Of a stretch of DNA of 64,000 bases, positions 21,545 to 32,067 are shown one piece after another. This stretch comes from Moniliophthora roreri. Lineage: Eukaryota; Basidiomycota; Agaricomycetes; Agaricales; Marasmiaceae. The position numbers were made by a program, and so were the translations under genes. The notes under the pieces are model-generated. The model ran no database searches, was not told where the DNA came from, and saw only the letters and a program-made list of their open reading frames with translations. The DNA lies in contig LATX02000211.1 in the NCBI GenBank assembly GCA_001466705.2, forward strand, positions 744,001 through 808,000, read 5' to 3'. Each line of letters begins with the position of its first letter. Positions within the stretch are counted from its first letter, which is position 1.

Positions 21545-23480
21545 TTACCTATTGTAGCTGCATAGTGAAACTACAACATCCTGTCCTTTCTTCACTGGTA
21601 TTTCACTAGGGTACTGTCCATCTGACATGAGTATCAGTTTACTAAGCAGGATTATATTATTGGCAGTTGCAATGTGGTTGATGTAGATAGCTACAGTATG
21701 ATAGCACAATGATTCCTGGACACACATTAAGCCAACAAGAACAGTCTTAGAGTGCTCATGAACCTTGACCACTGCATCTAAATATAGGAGCATTCCAGTA
21801 GTGTTTCCTCTGGAAGCAACCTCTTGTTCCTTCATCCAGATTTCATCTCTGAGCCACTTCTGTACCTCAGAGTGTTGAGATAGTTCAAGTAAAGTCCAGA
21901 AGAGAGAATTTGCTGGAAGAAGCCTGACAACATATTTAATCACCTATGCTTCAGGCAAAGAAGAGAGCTACCTGTGGTCTCATGCTCTGCAATAAATATT
22001 GTGCTGCCATTGGTGCAATAAGAGTGAAATCTGCTTGAGCATCCAAGAACATACCTCATATGGGCAATCAACTTGTTGTCACTTATTTTCAACTGTTCAT
22101 TTTCTGACAAATTTGCTTTCACTAAGACAAGGTCAAAACCAATAGATGTGAATTGGAATAGGAACCAACCTAACAAAGATATGGTATCTTTATTCCCTTT
22201 GCCCTGGCCAATTTCTTCTGCCTTTTCTCTAACTAATTGTCTCATAACTTGGTTAGTAGCCTTGTTCAGGGAATGTAGGCCTTCAAGACACTGGCTCCCC
22301 AACAAATGGTCATGTAGAAATGTGAGGCACTTTCTTGGAAGCAACCCAGCAAGAGCCATTGAGAGTATAGCCTCCTTGGAAGGCAAACCAAAAATGTTGG
22401 CACTAGAGGAACACCATGTAATGAGTATAATCATGAAAGCCAAATAAATGTGGTACATACAAGGTGCTTCTATAGATTTGTGTGATTTGATTATTAGTGT
22501 CCTCCATTGCACCAAACTGGTAATCAAATGCAGCTACAACACCACTGATAAAATATTTAAATCATTAGCAAGAAGTTGGGAGACAGACCATTGCCAATAG
22601 CATCCAGTGTAGCTCAGGAAAGCCAGGATGAGACATTGAAGACCTTTGATCAATCCTCAGACTGAACAATCAGATCCCTCCATACATCACTGAGCTGGGT
22701 ATATTATTGGCTATGAATAAAAGTGGAAGAAAAAATTGCATATAGCCATAGTGGCAGAAAAGAATACTGGAAGTAATACTCAGAAAGCTGGACCACCAAA
22801 GCCAGGCTGCATAATCCTCCAGTGCCTTCAGTGATTGATCCCTGCTCTCAAGCATCATTATATTGACTCAGATATTCATAGAGATTCATAGAGCACAAAC
22901 CTGCCAATGCCTGGACCTGGGTGATTGTGAAATAAGCACTACTTCAGTGGATCTGAAATTGTTGTCATTACCAGTCATGAGAAAAGCTCAATTTTGACTG
23001 TCTTTGTTTCTTTCCCATCTGTAGTTGGGTGCATAGAAGATATGTTGAATGGCTTTTGGATTAGAAATGAACAGACAATTTTCCTTGAAGGTTTTCAGAA
23101 TTTGTAGGATGCATGTAAACACACCAACTTGGAGCACCTACCCTGAATGCTGCCTTAAATCGGACAATCCCACCATACTGCAACTGCCATTGAAAATCTG
23201 TCTGCATACCAATACATTCAGTAAAGCCTGCAGAAAAGCATAGTTCTGGCTCACCTCCCCTGCTTGTGACTTCAGAAGTTCTCCAAGATTCCCTGCCCAC
23301 CTGAGTTGAATATTTGACCTTTAAAGGGAGATTCTATTGATACCTATTAACCAGGATTTGCTCTTTGGGCCTCGAATATTTGAGTTTGGGTCTCTTATCG
23401 TGGAGCAACGATAGAAGAACAAGATGACAGTGAACAGCAATACAGTGATCAGAATTCCAAGTGCTATTGTGAATGATCAG
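21545..23480 (-). pseudogene. Cytochrome P450 pseudogene, third copy of the P450 pair at 41-46 kb
   Basis: The copy can be followed from the N-terminal anchor (LGILITVLLFTVILFFYR near 23450) through NIRGPKSKSWLIG, TDFQWQLQYGGIVRFKAAF (about 23170-23240), LSDVWRDLIVQSE (about 22680), the ANIFGLPS block (about 22390) and the I-helix IAEHETTG (about 21970). ESLCYHTVAIYINH follows, and it stops before the haem-binding exon. The exon order matches the intact P450s at 41068 and 43909. Stops interrupt it, including TGA where the intact copies read CGA in VSRATLDAIG. ESLRY has become ESLCY, a CGT/CGC to TGT/TGC change. The missing haem Cys exon and the stops exclude function. Confidence 0.8.
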
Positions 23481-23965
23481 GCAAAAGAAACCAAGAAAAA
23501 CCGGCATACTTTATATCAGCTGCACAAGAAGAAATCGCACAGATCATGTGTGGCATTAAGAAGACTCTGACTCACTGGAAATGATCAAGACCTGCTTGAT
23601 TGAATATAGATGATTACAGAAGCATGGAAAGCTTCTGGGGGAGAGGTAAACACTATCATCTAGTAACTGACAACATAGTGAGCATCAGGATTGAATCGTG
23701 ATCCCACTTGCATGCAAGGTTTGGCCACCTAATGAATATATAGTAATGTTGGGGGCTCACAAAGCCAAGCCAAGCCCTACTGTAGGGCTTTGACTGGGCT
23801 CAGGGCTCAGGCTTGCATTTCTGAAAGCCCAAGCCCAGAGCTTGAGCTCTAGACAATATAATGGAAAGTGCAGCCTGTGGCTGTAGGCAAGTGATACCCA
23901 AAAACTCTGGCCTAAGCCAGGCCCTACCTACATCACCAAAATTGACAGGCCACTGCAATGGGTTA

Positions 23966-25450
23966 CAGGGTGTTATCACGAAATGCAATGGTCCGTTAAT
24001 TTGTCTAAGAATAAGACTAGTGGAAAGCTACCCAAAAGATAACCTCCAGAAAGTCTAACTCAGTTTGTTGTGCAAGTGTGGATTGACATGATCAGAGTTA
24101 CCGCACTTAGAATGCCAACAAAACCCTTAGCTAGGTTGATTCTCTCTCTTATGGAAGCAATCTACTTCAAAGTGTTCACCTCCAGAGGAGTATATATGGG
24201 TTTTTAAAAAGAGTTTATATCCAAACACACAAACACACACACAAGAACACGGTGCACAAAGCACAAAACACAAGAGCTACAGTCCTATACGAAGACTCAA
24301 TAGCTGATATAGTCTGACCCTATGGAGTTCAAGACTTCTTCAAGATAACTACAGCACACAGTGTACTGGAAAAGGTTCTAGACCAATTTCTACAAAGAGT
24401 TCAGTGCAGGTACACTCCTTGCTAATACTCTAAGTGTGTCACAACCTGATACACACATAGGCCACACTCCAAGTGCCCAAGGCTCCTTCTTGGTGTAAAG
24501 TTTCTCTTAGAAAAGCATGACAACACACTCAAGATGTTACTCTTATCTCTTATGATGCAAGTTCGTTATCAGATGTCTATCTCTCTGGAGTCACTCAGGA
24601 CCAATCTCCAGGGCCTGAAGTGAGGAAGCAAAACTGGAATGGCACACAAATTTATACACCAAACAAACTCTTCATGTATTCACAATCAGAGGGGGCAGAG
24701 TTACTTGNCAGGGTGTTATCACGAAATGCAATGGTCCGTTAATTTGTCTAAGAATAAGACTAGTGGAAAGCTACCCAAAAGATAACCTCCAGAAAGTCTA
24801 ACTCAGTTTGTTGTGCAAGTGTGGATTGACATGATCAGAGTTACCGCACTTAGAATGCCAACAAAACCCTTAGCTAGGTTGATTCTCTCTCTTATGGAAG
24901 CAATCTACTTCAAAGTGTTCACCTCCAGAGGAGTATATATGGGTTTTTAAAAAGAGTTTATATCCAAACACACAAACACACACACAAGAACACGGTGCAC
25001 AAAGCACAAAACACAAGAGCTACAGTCCTATACGAAGACTCAATAGCTGATATAGTCTGACCCTATGGAGTTCAAGACTTCTTCAAGATAACTACAGCAC
25101 ACAGTGTACTGGAAAAGGTTCTAGACCAATTTCTACAAAGAGTTCAGTGCAGGTACACTCCTTGCTAATACTCTAAGTGTGTCACAACCTGATACACACA
25201 TAGGCCACACTCCAAGTGCCCAAGGCTCCTTCTTGGTGTAAAGTTTCTCTTAGAAAAGCATGACAACACACTCAAGATGTTACTCTTATCTCTTATGATG
25301 CAAGTTCGTTATCAGATGTCTATCTCTCTGGAGTCACTCAGGACCAATCTCCAGGGCCTGAAGTGAGGAAGCAAAACTGGAATGGCACACAAATTTATAC
25401 ACCAAACAAACTCTTTATGTATTCACAATCAGAAGGGGCAGAGTTACTTG
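23966..25450. repeat. 742-bp direct duplication separated by a single N
   Basis: Copy 1 (23966-24707) and copy 2 (24709-25450) are collinear with an offset of 743 throughout and differ at only a few positions near the right end (for example CTCTTCATG versus CTCTTTATG). The only ambiguous base of the window, N at 24708, sits exactly between them. This is what two overlapping contig ends look like when placed side by side instead of merged. The unit encodes nothing I recognise. Confidence 0.9.
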
Positions 25451-26128
25451 AGCATGTACAAATATCTAGCTGTCCTTATATACAGTCCAAGAAATATATC
25501 TACAGAAAAATAAATAATGTCTGATAATTCAGGAAATAATAAATGAGTGATGGAGATACTAAAAGAGGGAATATTTGAATGTCATGGAGTCTGGCCACTA
25601 GGGTATCTGACCATATCCACGCAGGTATCTATGTTTCCAGGTGTTCTAGGCTCTATAATTTGTATTTTTTCTTTTTCTAAGTTGGGTATCTATGAGCAGA
25701 TGGCTGTATCTGTCCCGTCTCTTTACAGCATTTCCCATTCCAGTATTCTCACATCAGTAGAGGCCTAGATGCCAAAGTTTCCAAGGTCAGAACACACTGT
25801 TACTGTTCCTATCTCCTTTGACAGTGCATGCTTAGTCTTATTTAGGACTTCTTATGCATTTAGATATTCTTTGTATGTCTCGTGGTATCTGTCTGTAAGT
25901 AGTAGAAGTCCTTTGGAAGTGAGTTCCATCATTCCGAGATGACCTTATACCTAGTTAGATTATCACATATTGTTTAGCCACTGGTGAATTCTTTATTAAG
26001 AGATTGCCTGCTTTGACTCTGATCCATATATTGACTTCGGAGGAGGATTGTTCTATAATCGTTCCTGTTCTAAGTCGTCTTTCTGTTTTGACATCTCCTC
26101 TAAGTACCTCTGTACTGTTTGACTGCAG

Positions 26129-26656
26129 TGTTACGTTACTTGCGCAGCAACAACAACAACTCAACACCACTTGACGTAGTGATGCAGAGTTAACTTCGAC
26201 AAGAAAGGTAAGTTCCTTTCCTGAAGGAGCAAGGTTCAAGTTAGAGAGTTAGCTTAAGAAAAGCTAAAGTTCAGAGTTCATTTGTTGGCTAAACACAAGT
26301 TGATTAAACCAGGTCAAGCTGAAGAGCTATGACCCAATTCTATCTACCTTTTATACATTCATTGTAGTTATGCATTTGTACAACATAGAACGTCCAAGAA
26401 CTCGATGGAAAATGTATAGAGTAATCAGATAGAAAGTAATGGAACATTAAAGAAATGTCAATGGGAAAAAGAATCAGAATGATATCATAAAGAAAAGGTT
26501 GGAAGGTTACAGAACGATTTATAAGAAGGGAACTGGGAAAGTGGACAAGTCCAGATGTCAAAAGGAAGCATAATGTTGAGCGCTAAATTGCTCGGATTGG
26601 TAATACAAGAGAAGAAAAAGAAAAGAAATGTTGTCCAAAGAGAAGAAATTGTAACA
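26129..26656 (+). mobile_element. Solo LTR (plus orientation) nested in the hAT element
   Basis: The copy begins TGTTACGTTACTTGCG and ends AATTGTAACA, so the termini are inverted (TGTTAC/GTAACA). It is flanked by GCAG on both sides (26125-26128 and 26657-26660), consistent with a short target duplication. It is the same family as the inverted copy at 17094-17567. No gag or pol text follows, so a solo LTR is the simplest reading. It lies inside 23741-28559, so it probably inserted after that element. Confidence 0.65.
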
Positions 26657-27239
26657 GCAGATTGCACTTTGCAGATATCATAGAAAGGTAAAGTAGAAAC
26701 TAAAATCCCCTTGATAGCACTTTGAGAGCTTGGTTAACTAGCCAATGTATTCATTGGGCCATAGTTAGGTTCCCTACAGGTTTCGGGAGTGATCCGTTTT
26801 AGATCTGATACATAGATAAGTCAGGAAGTACAGCTTCAACACTTCTGTATAGCGTATCATATAGCTCTTCATACTTTCCAAGGTACCATAGCTTCTCTAA
26901 GGCAATGACTAGCAGAGTGGGCTCACTCTAGTCCTTATTACCCATTATCTGGTGTCATATTAAAGTGTTCCAATTCAAAAGTAGTGTAAAATGAATAAAA
27001 GTGGGTCATTTCATAGTAATATAACCAAATTACATACCTATTATAATGCCTTGTAATAGTTGCAGAGCATTACAACGTGTTGTGAGTGTTATATTGTGCT
27101 ACATAGCATATTATTGGAATATGAAGGGGTTGCATGAGTGATGCAATGTCACTATCAGGCAAGGAGAACAAAAAAGTGTGGGTGATCATGTGAGTGAAGA
27201 CCCCTTCAAAGCAGACCTTAAATTCGGAAACCTGGCAAA

Positions 27240-27720
27240 TTTTCAAACTCCACTTCTTTCTTCTTAACCACCACTATCATCCATTGTCCCTGCTGTCATC
27301 ATCCTCAGCCCCAGCACTCCTACCACCAACACTGACAATGACAATGCCTACAATGTTTCCAATGCCAGCAACAGCCTCAACAACATCCCTCTCAATATTG
27401 CCAATAACACCAACACTATCTGACATGTTGCCACCAATAACACCACCAGCATCATGTGCCACATCACTGCCATCAGCAATGTGCTCAACACCACTCTTGA
27501 TCCCAAATACACCTTCAACAATGTCTCCTGATGCTGCCAACAACACTGACACATCGCAACCAATGACACTGCTGACCTTGTGTGACATGTCACTGTCCTC
27601 ACCGCTGCCAGCAAAATGCTCAACACCAATGACACCCTTGACAATGTCTGACAACACTGAACAATATCATCAGCACACTAACTACACATATCAATGACAC
27701 CAGTACTTGGTGTCAGCTGA
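27240..27720. repeat. Low-complexity ACC/AAC-rich tract
   Basis: The plus strand is dominated by irregular ACA, CCA, AAT and CACC units without a fixed period. It leaves open frames on both strands (for example 27194-27697), but they are made of repeated Thr, Pro, Ser and Met and look like by-products of composition. I do not regard them as genes. Confidence 0.5.
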
Positions 27721-28208
27721 AAGAAGGTGTATCATTCACAGTTTATTTTATGACATTGGCTCTTACAATTTCAAGTTTAGGTCCAACACCTTGAACCCCA
27801 CATCATGTCTGACCATTAACACCATCCTCCATCTATCATATTATTGGTACCTGCCCCTGTCTAAGTGTGTTCCACAATAGGTTCATCTTTTTTACTCTCA
27901 TCTAGCTCGCTAATGATACTGTCATAAGGTCTTTGGTCATCAGCCCTACTATGACACCTACTTCAGTAAGCATGCCCCTTCTGAATCTTTTTGGCTACAT
28001 ACTCACTCATCCATTTCTCTAGACACCTTGTTTGCTATGGATAGGCTATCTGGGTTGTAGTGTTGATTGTATATACTTATATCTAAGTTGCTAGTGATAC
28101 TCCATGTGTATGTATGTATATTGAGTCAATATATGATTCTTTCTATCTGTTTATTGTATGGCTGCACTTAGAATTGGACTAGCATATCTTATAGTACATT
28201 ATGCTCAC

Positions 28209-28303
28209 AACATGATATATTTCCTGTAACATGATATATTGCCTGTAATGCGATATATTGCCTGTAACATGATATAATGCTCATAACATGACATAACAGC
28301 TAC
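28209..28303. repeat. 19-bp tandem repeat, about five copies
   Basis: Units of AACATGATATATTGCCTGT follow each other head to tail with a few substitutions each; the last two copies diverge most. There are no spacers, so it is a short minisatellite and not a CRISPR array. It lies in the right part of the hAT element. Confidence 0.7.
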
Positions 28304-28567
28304 AACTCATTGCAATCCCTGTAATGTGCTGCCTCATGTTATGGGCCTTACAATACCATATAGCCTCGTTATAAAGGGCATAATAATTATATGCCATTTT
28401 ATAAGGTATGTATTGTATTACATACCAACCTATTACTGTTGTAACTTCTTGTCAGTTTTGGCTTTGCTTCTGGCGGCTTGGGCTTGATGTTTGGTGAGCC
28501 TAAGCCCTCTCAAGCCAGGCCTAAGCCCAGGGCTTTGAGCTGAGCCCACAACATCACTATGAATATA

Positions 28568-30276
28568 GACTTGCGACGACACAAGGAACAAACAGCTCTT
28601 CAAGTACATCAAATGCTACAAATAGTCACAGCCTCCCAGTAGCTTCCAGTAAACTGATTGCACTCAATGAAGCCTTGACACTTTGTTTGGACACCCATGC
28701 TGAATGTAAAAGCATAGACAGAGAGACACGAGCAGCAGGGCCTACCTTGAGAAAGAGCTGGTGTTTACGCAGTGGTGAGGTCGTAGTCATTACCTTCATA
28801 TGAGGGGTAGGTGTATGGAGACTTCAATTGGTGCAGCAAGTTTTCAGCTATGTGATTCTGAAGGGCACAGCTGGTACCTCCATGCTTAATGAGAACTTGA
28901 ATGTCGTTGGGCGAGTCTACAGCTATGTATCAGCAGTCGTTTAGCGGCAAAGCTGTCGGCCCATGTCGAGAATGGTATGTAATGATATGAATTGATTCAT
29001 GTCCATAGAAGGGAATAGGTACTTTTTCGAACGTAGTCATTTTCTCTGGAGCCTGGAGTTTGTCCTGCAACTGGTGCATTGAGTTTCGAGCCCGCAAGGT
29101 CTCAGGATAGTAGTACTCTCTCTATCCAAGCAAGAGCCCACAGCGGTAGAGATTCTGCCTAGGGGAGACTAGTAGTACTCACAATGCCAGATGCGAGAGC
29201 ACTCACAAGGATAATATCCCGCTGCTACTGGATTAAACACTAAACCATGAGGTTTGTCTATTGGTAGGCAGTGCATCCATACTGATCCCTGGGGACATCT
29301 AGTGTTGTGTATCAACAAGGTAATAGTCCTTCCCAGCTGAAAGTTTTTTGGTAGCACACTTGGGTATTGGTCTTTGGGCTGTCATTATATTGGAGGGAGA
29401 TCACAAATATTGGTCCTGCAACGTCTGAGCAAGTTGAAGAGATTATGGAGATAGAAAGTAACACGTTTCTGGCCCTCCAACTTCATCTATCATGGAAGAC
29501 TGACAGAGTCCCTGTCACTCGATCATCAACCCGACTCCTGCTCGCTTGCTCAGCTGGGAACGCAGAGAGATCACGCAGGTGGGTACTGTCCTGAAGCTGT
29601 GTGATCCCTCAGCGAATTTCACTCACTGAGTCTGAGAGTCCAATTCAGTCCAAGCTCAAGTAATTATCTGACTATGCAGTGATCTGAACTGCAATGGCGT
29701 CTAATTGAATGCTGAGGTTTCAAACCTGTTGACAGAATTTGTAGAGAGAATGAATTCAGACTGTATAGACAGATGATATTAAACTCAGAAAGTTGATTTC
29801 TGATACATGAAGCTCTGGGCTTGCCGCTGAGACGATCACGCCACTCATGCCCCGGAAAGTCAACCGACTGTGGAATCCCAAACTGAAATGGGTGGGTGGG
29901 TGGGTGAAAGCGAGATCTTGAAGGCGGATGGTGCTGAAAATCTGACAGTTCCGACTGTCAGGTGGAGGAGCTGAAAGAAACAAGGCCAGCTTAGTCAGCC
30001 CACTAGCCGCTCAGTTGGAACGCTGATGCCGACACCTGGCTTCGCTTGCGGTGTTGGCATCTACACTTCAAGCCTTCCAAATTCGAGAACGGAATCGCGC
30101 ACCTATGCCGGAGGGCCTCCGCGTCGTCCTTTGGGCACATTGAGCAGACGTCGAATTGTGTCTTTGGATTCTTAAGTCTTGACTCGAACGACGGACCTAG
30201 TCCGGTTGAAAAAGATGTCGCGAAATACAAGAAAGGTAGGTAATGTATGTAGAGATCTATACGAAGGCAGGTCAAA
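28568..30276. other. Border of the repeat block; no gene recognised
   Basis: Composition returns to normal after about 29300. Minus-strand pieces look exon-like, for example KMTTFEKVPIPFYGHESIHI at about 29000-29050 and NDIQVLIKHGGTSCALQNHI at about 28840-28930, but stops separate them. I do not recognise the family; this may be a decayed gene. An ACCC/GGGT microsatellite-like stretch occurs at 29890-29906. Confidence 0.35.
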
Positions 30277-31790
30277 CTATTCCTGGTGCGCACGCTGTTT
30301 TCCTTTTATTCGAGTTTCCAGAACCTCCAACAGTCTCTTGATCATTTCTCCTTGCATCTCAACAGTATCCCGCAGCTCACTAATCTGTTTGCTCAATTCG
30401 GTCTGATTTTGAGCCAACTTGCGGTTCGACAAATCCCTCTCCGGACCAGTAAACGTCGTATGACGGTGTTCCATAGGCGAGTCAAGCTCATGATATCCAT
30501 CTTCGTCTTCTTGCTTGGAGGACATCTTTTCCCAGACGAGGCTGAATTCTCTCCCCAGTACGAAGCTAGGAAGAGCTATAAGGAGAAGCCCAAAGACGAG
30601 CAACGGGAGTGTGACAAGCCGTCCTAGGAAGGAACGGGGTGTGATCTCGCCATAGCCGACAGTAGTTATCGCTGCCGAACGAAGTTAGGGACGGATGGAA
30701 AACATAAAGATAAGCTACTTACTGACTAGCACGAACCAAGCTGCGGCTGGGATAGACTAGAAGTTGACGATATCAGGCTCACTAAAATAGTTGACTGTTG
30801 ATCAATAGCATACCGCAAACTGTGTTGGGTCACCATCTGAATTGACAAAAGTCTCCAACGTGGTGTCCCATGTTCCTCGTTCAGCAAAGTACCTGTAAAA
30901 GCAACAATCAGAGAAAAGAAGGAGTCATACAGAGAGTCTAGACTCACAGGAGAGTACTAAATATCGTAAGTACCATGACCACAAAAAAACTAATAGCCAG
31001 AAGGGCATGCTGAGACCGCCGTACCGAGAGGTACATTACCTCAATAGTGCTAAGTCGGACGTTAGGAGGGAGAGTCGACTAGCGATAGAGATGGACGCAC
31101 AGAAGTATGGTGTTATTGTATCTGAAGGGGCGGAAGACTCTTATTAAACGGAACATTCGCAAGATGGAAAACCGGAAGAAGACGGCCTTTTACCATTCAC
31201 GTCAATATGAAGGGTATGTAGCAATGGATAGTAGAACGCACCGTATCCTGCTGCATTAATATCTCGATATAGTAGGGTAAAACCGAGAGCAAATCTATAA
31301 TTCCGAAGAAGGCTATCGACCTATCACAATCAGTAGAAGTTCGTAGAAAATATAGCCAGGGGCACATACATGTCATCCATTTGAACAGACTTCTCCAAGT
31401 CCCACTCCATGCTACACATCTCGCAACGTACTCTATCGTGAACATTGCCACCAATGTTGTTTCTATCCCAAACCAGACCTGCGGGCTAATAGAATGAAAT
31501 GCTGGCACCGTTTCGAGTACTGTAACCAACGCAGACGTGAGGATCAGTGCTGTCATAAGTATGTGCACTAGAACAGCACTCGAGGATGACTTTGGCTGCT
31601 CCAGCAATGCGAAAAGGTCCCTCTTCCATGGTGGATGAATTGCTGCTAGCGCTTCGTCATCACGAGAAGTTTGCGTTCCAAATATGTCGCCGATATGCGG
31701 AGATGATGCGCGATGATTATCTTCTGTGAGAAATTGAGAAGTCGAAGTGCGCAGTCGCGAGAGCTCGATGCCACCAGCGCTTGAGGACAT
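30277..31790 (-). CDS. Voltage-gated potassium channel
   Basis: The ATG at 31790 (MSSSAGGIELSRLR) opens a cytosolic N-terminus. S1 (AVLVHILMTALILTSALVTV), S2 (IETTLVAMFTIEYVARCVAW) and S3 (GIIDLLSVLPYYIEIL) follow. S4 reads FRFSILRMFRLIRVFRPFRY with regularly spaced Arg as voltage sensor (about 31140-31190). S5 is HALLAISFFVVMVLTIFSTL, then a pore loop with the selectivity filter TTVGYG (about 30650) and S6 (VFGLLLIALPSFVLG). The C-terminal tail carries a predicted coiled coil (LSKQISELRDTVEMQGEMIK). Several short introns split it. It should be a tetrameric plasma- or vacuolar-membrane K+ channel. It is divergent from the Dicer-like gene, with 277 bp between the start codons. Confidence 0.88.
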
Positions 31791-32067
31791 CAAGCTGGCT
31801 TCGAGGTGACTCGGAAGGGAGTAGCGGAGATGGATGTATGAAATTTCTCACGATGCTCTTCATGTCAATGTACTTCGCGCTGCGGGATCGATGGCAGAAT
31901 CTTATTCAAGGCCTGGTTGATCGCGATATAGCTGCGCAGCTCTGTCAGCTGAAGGATTGTGATTAGGCGCTCCCAATTGTACAAAAGCCTACCTGCAAGG
32001 TTGGTATTCAAATCAACATTTTCAACCTCAAAATTCCTCACAGCTTACCATTACTCCAAGACTTATC

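Larger units (their letters stand above)
23741..28559. mobile_element. hAT-type element with terminal inverted repeats and 8-bp target duplication
   Basis: Left end: TAGTAATGTTGGGGGCTCA from 23741. Right end on the opposite strand: TAGTGATGTTGTGGGCTCA ending at 28559. Both ends continue into GC-rich AAGCCC/GGGCTT subterminal repeats (to about 23860 and from about 28455). The octamer TGAATATA flanks it exactly on both sides, at 23733-23740 and 28560-28567; 8-bp duplications are typical of hAT elements. No transposase is recognisable inside, so it is probably non-autonomous, moved by another hAT source. It contains a solo LTR, a 19-bp tandem repeat and an assembly duplication. Without the 743 duplicated bases it is about 4.1 kb. 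Confidence 0.8.

Noticed and set aside
23966..25450. LTR pair or biological tandem duplication
   Set aside because: The copies abut a single N and lack LTR termini or target duplications, so an assembly artefact is more likely.
27194..27697. 167-codon open frame in the repeat block
   Set aside because: It consists of repeated Thr/Pro/Ser/Met from low-complexity DNA, and the opposite strand is open as well.
28209..28303. CRISPR-like array
   Set aside because: The units are contiguous without spacers and the host is a eukaryote; it is a minisatellite.
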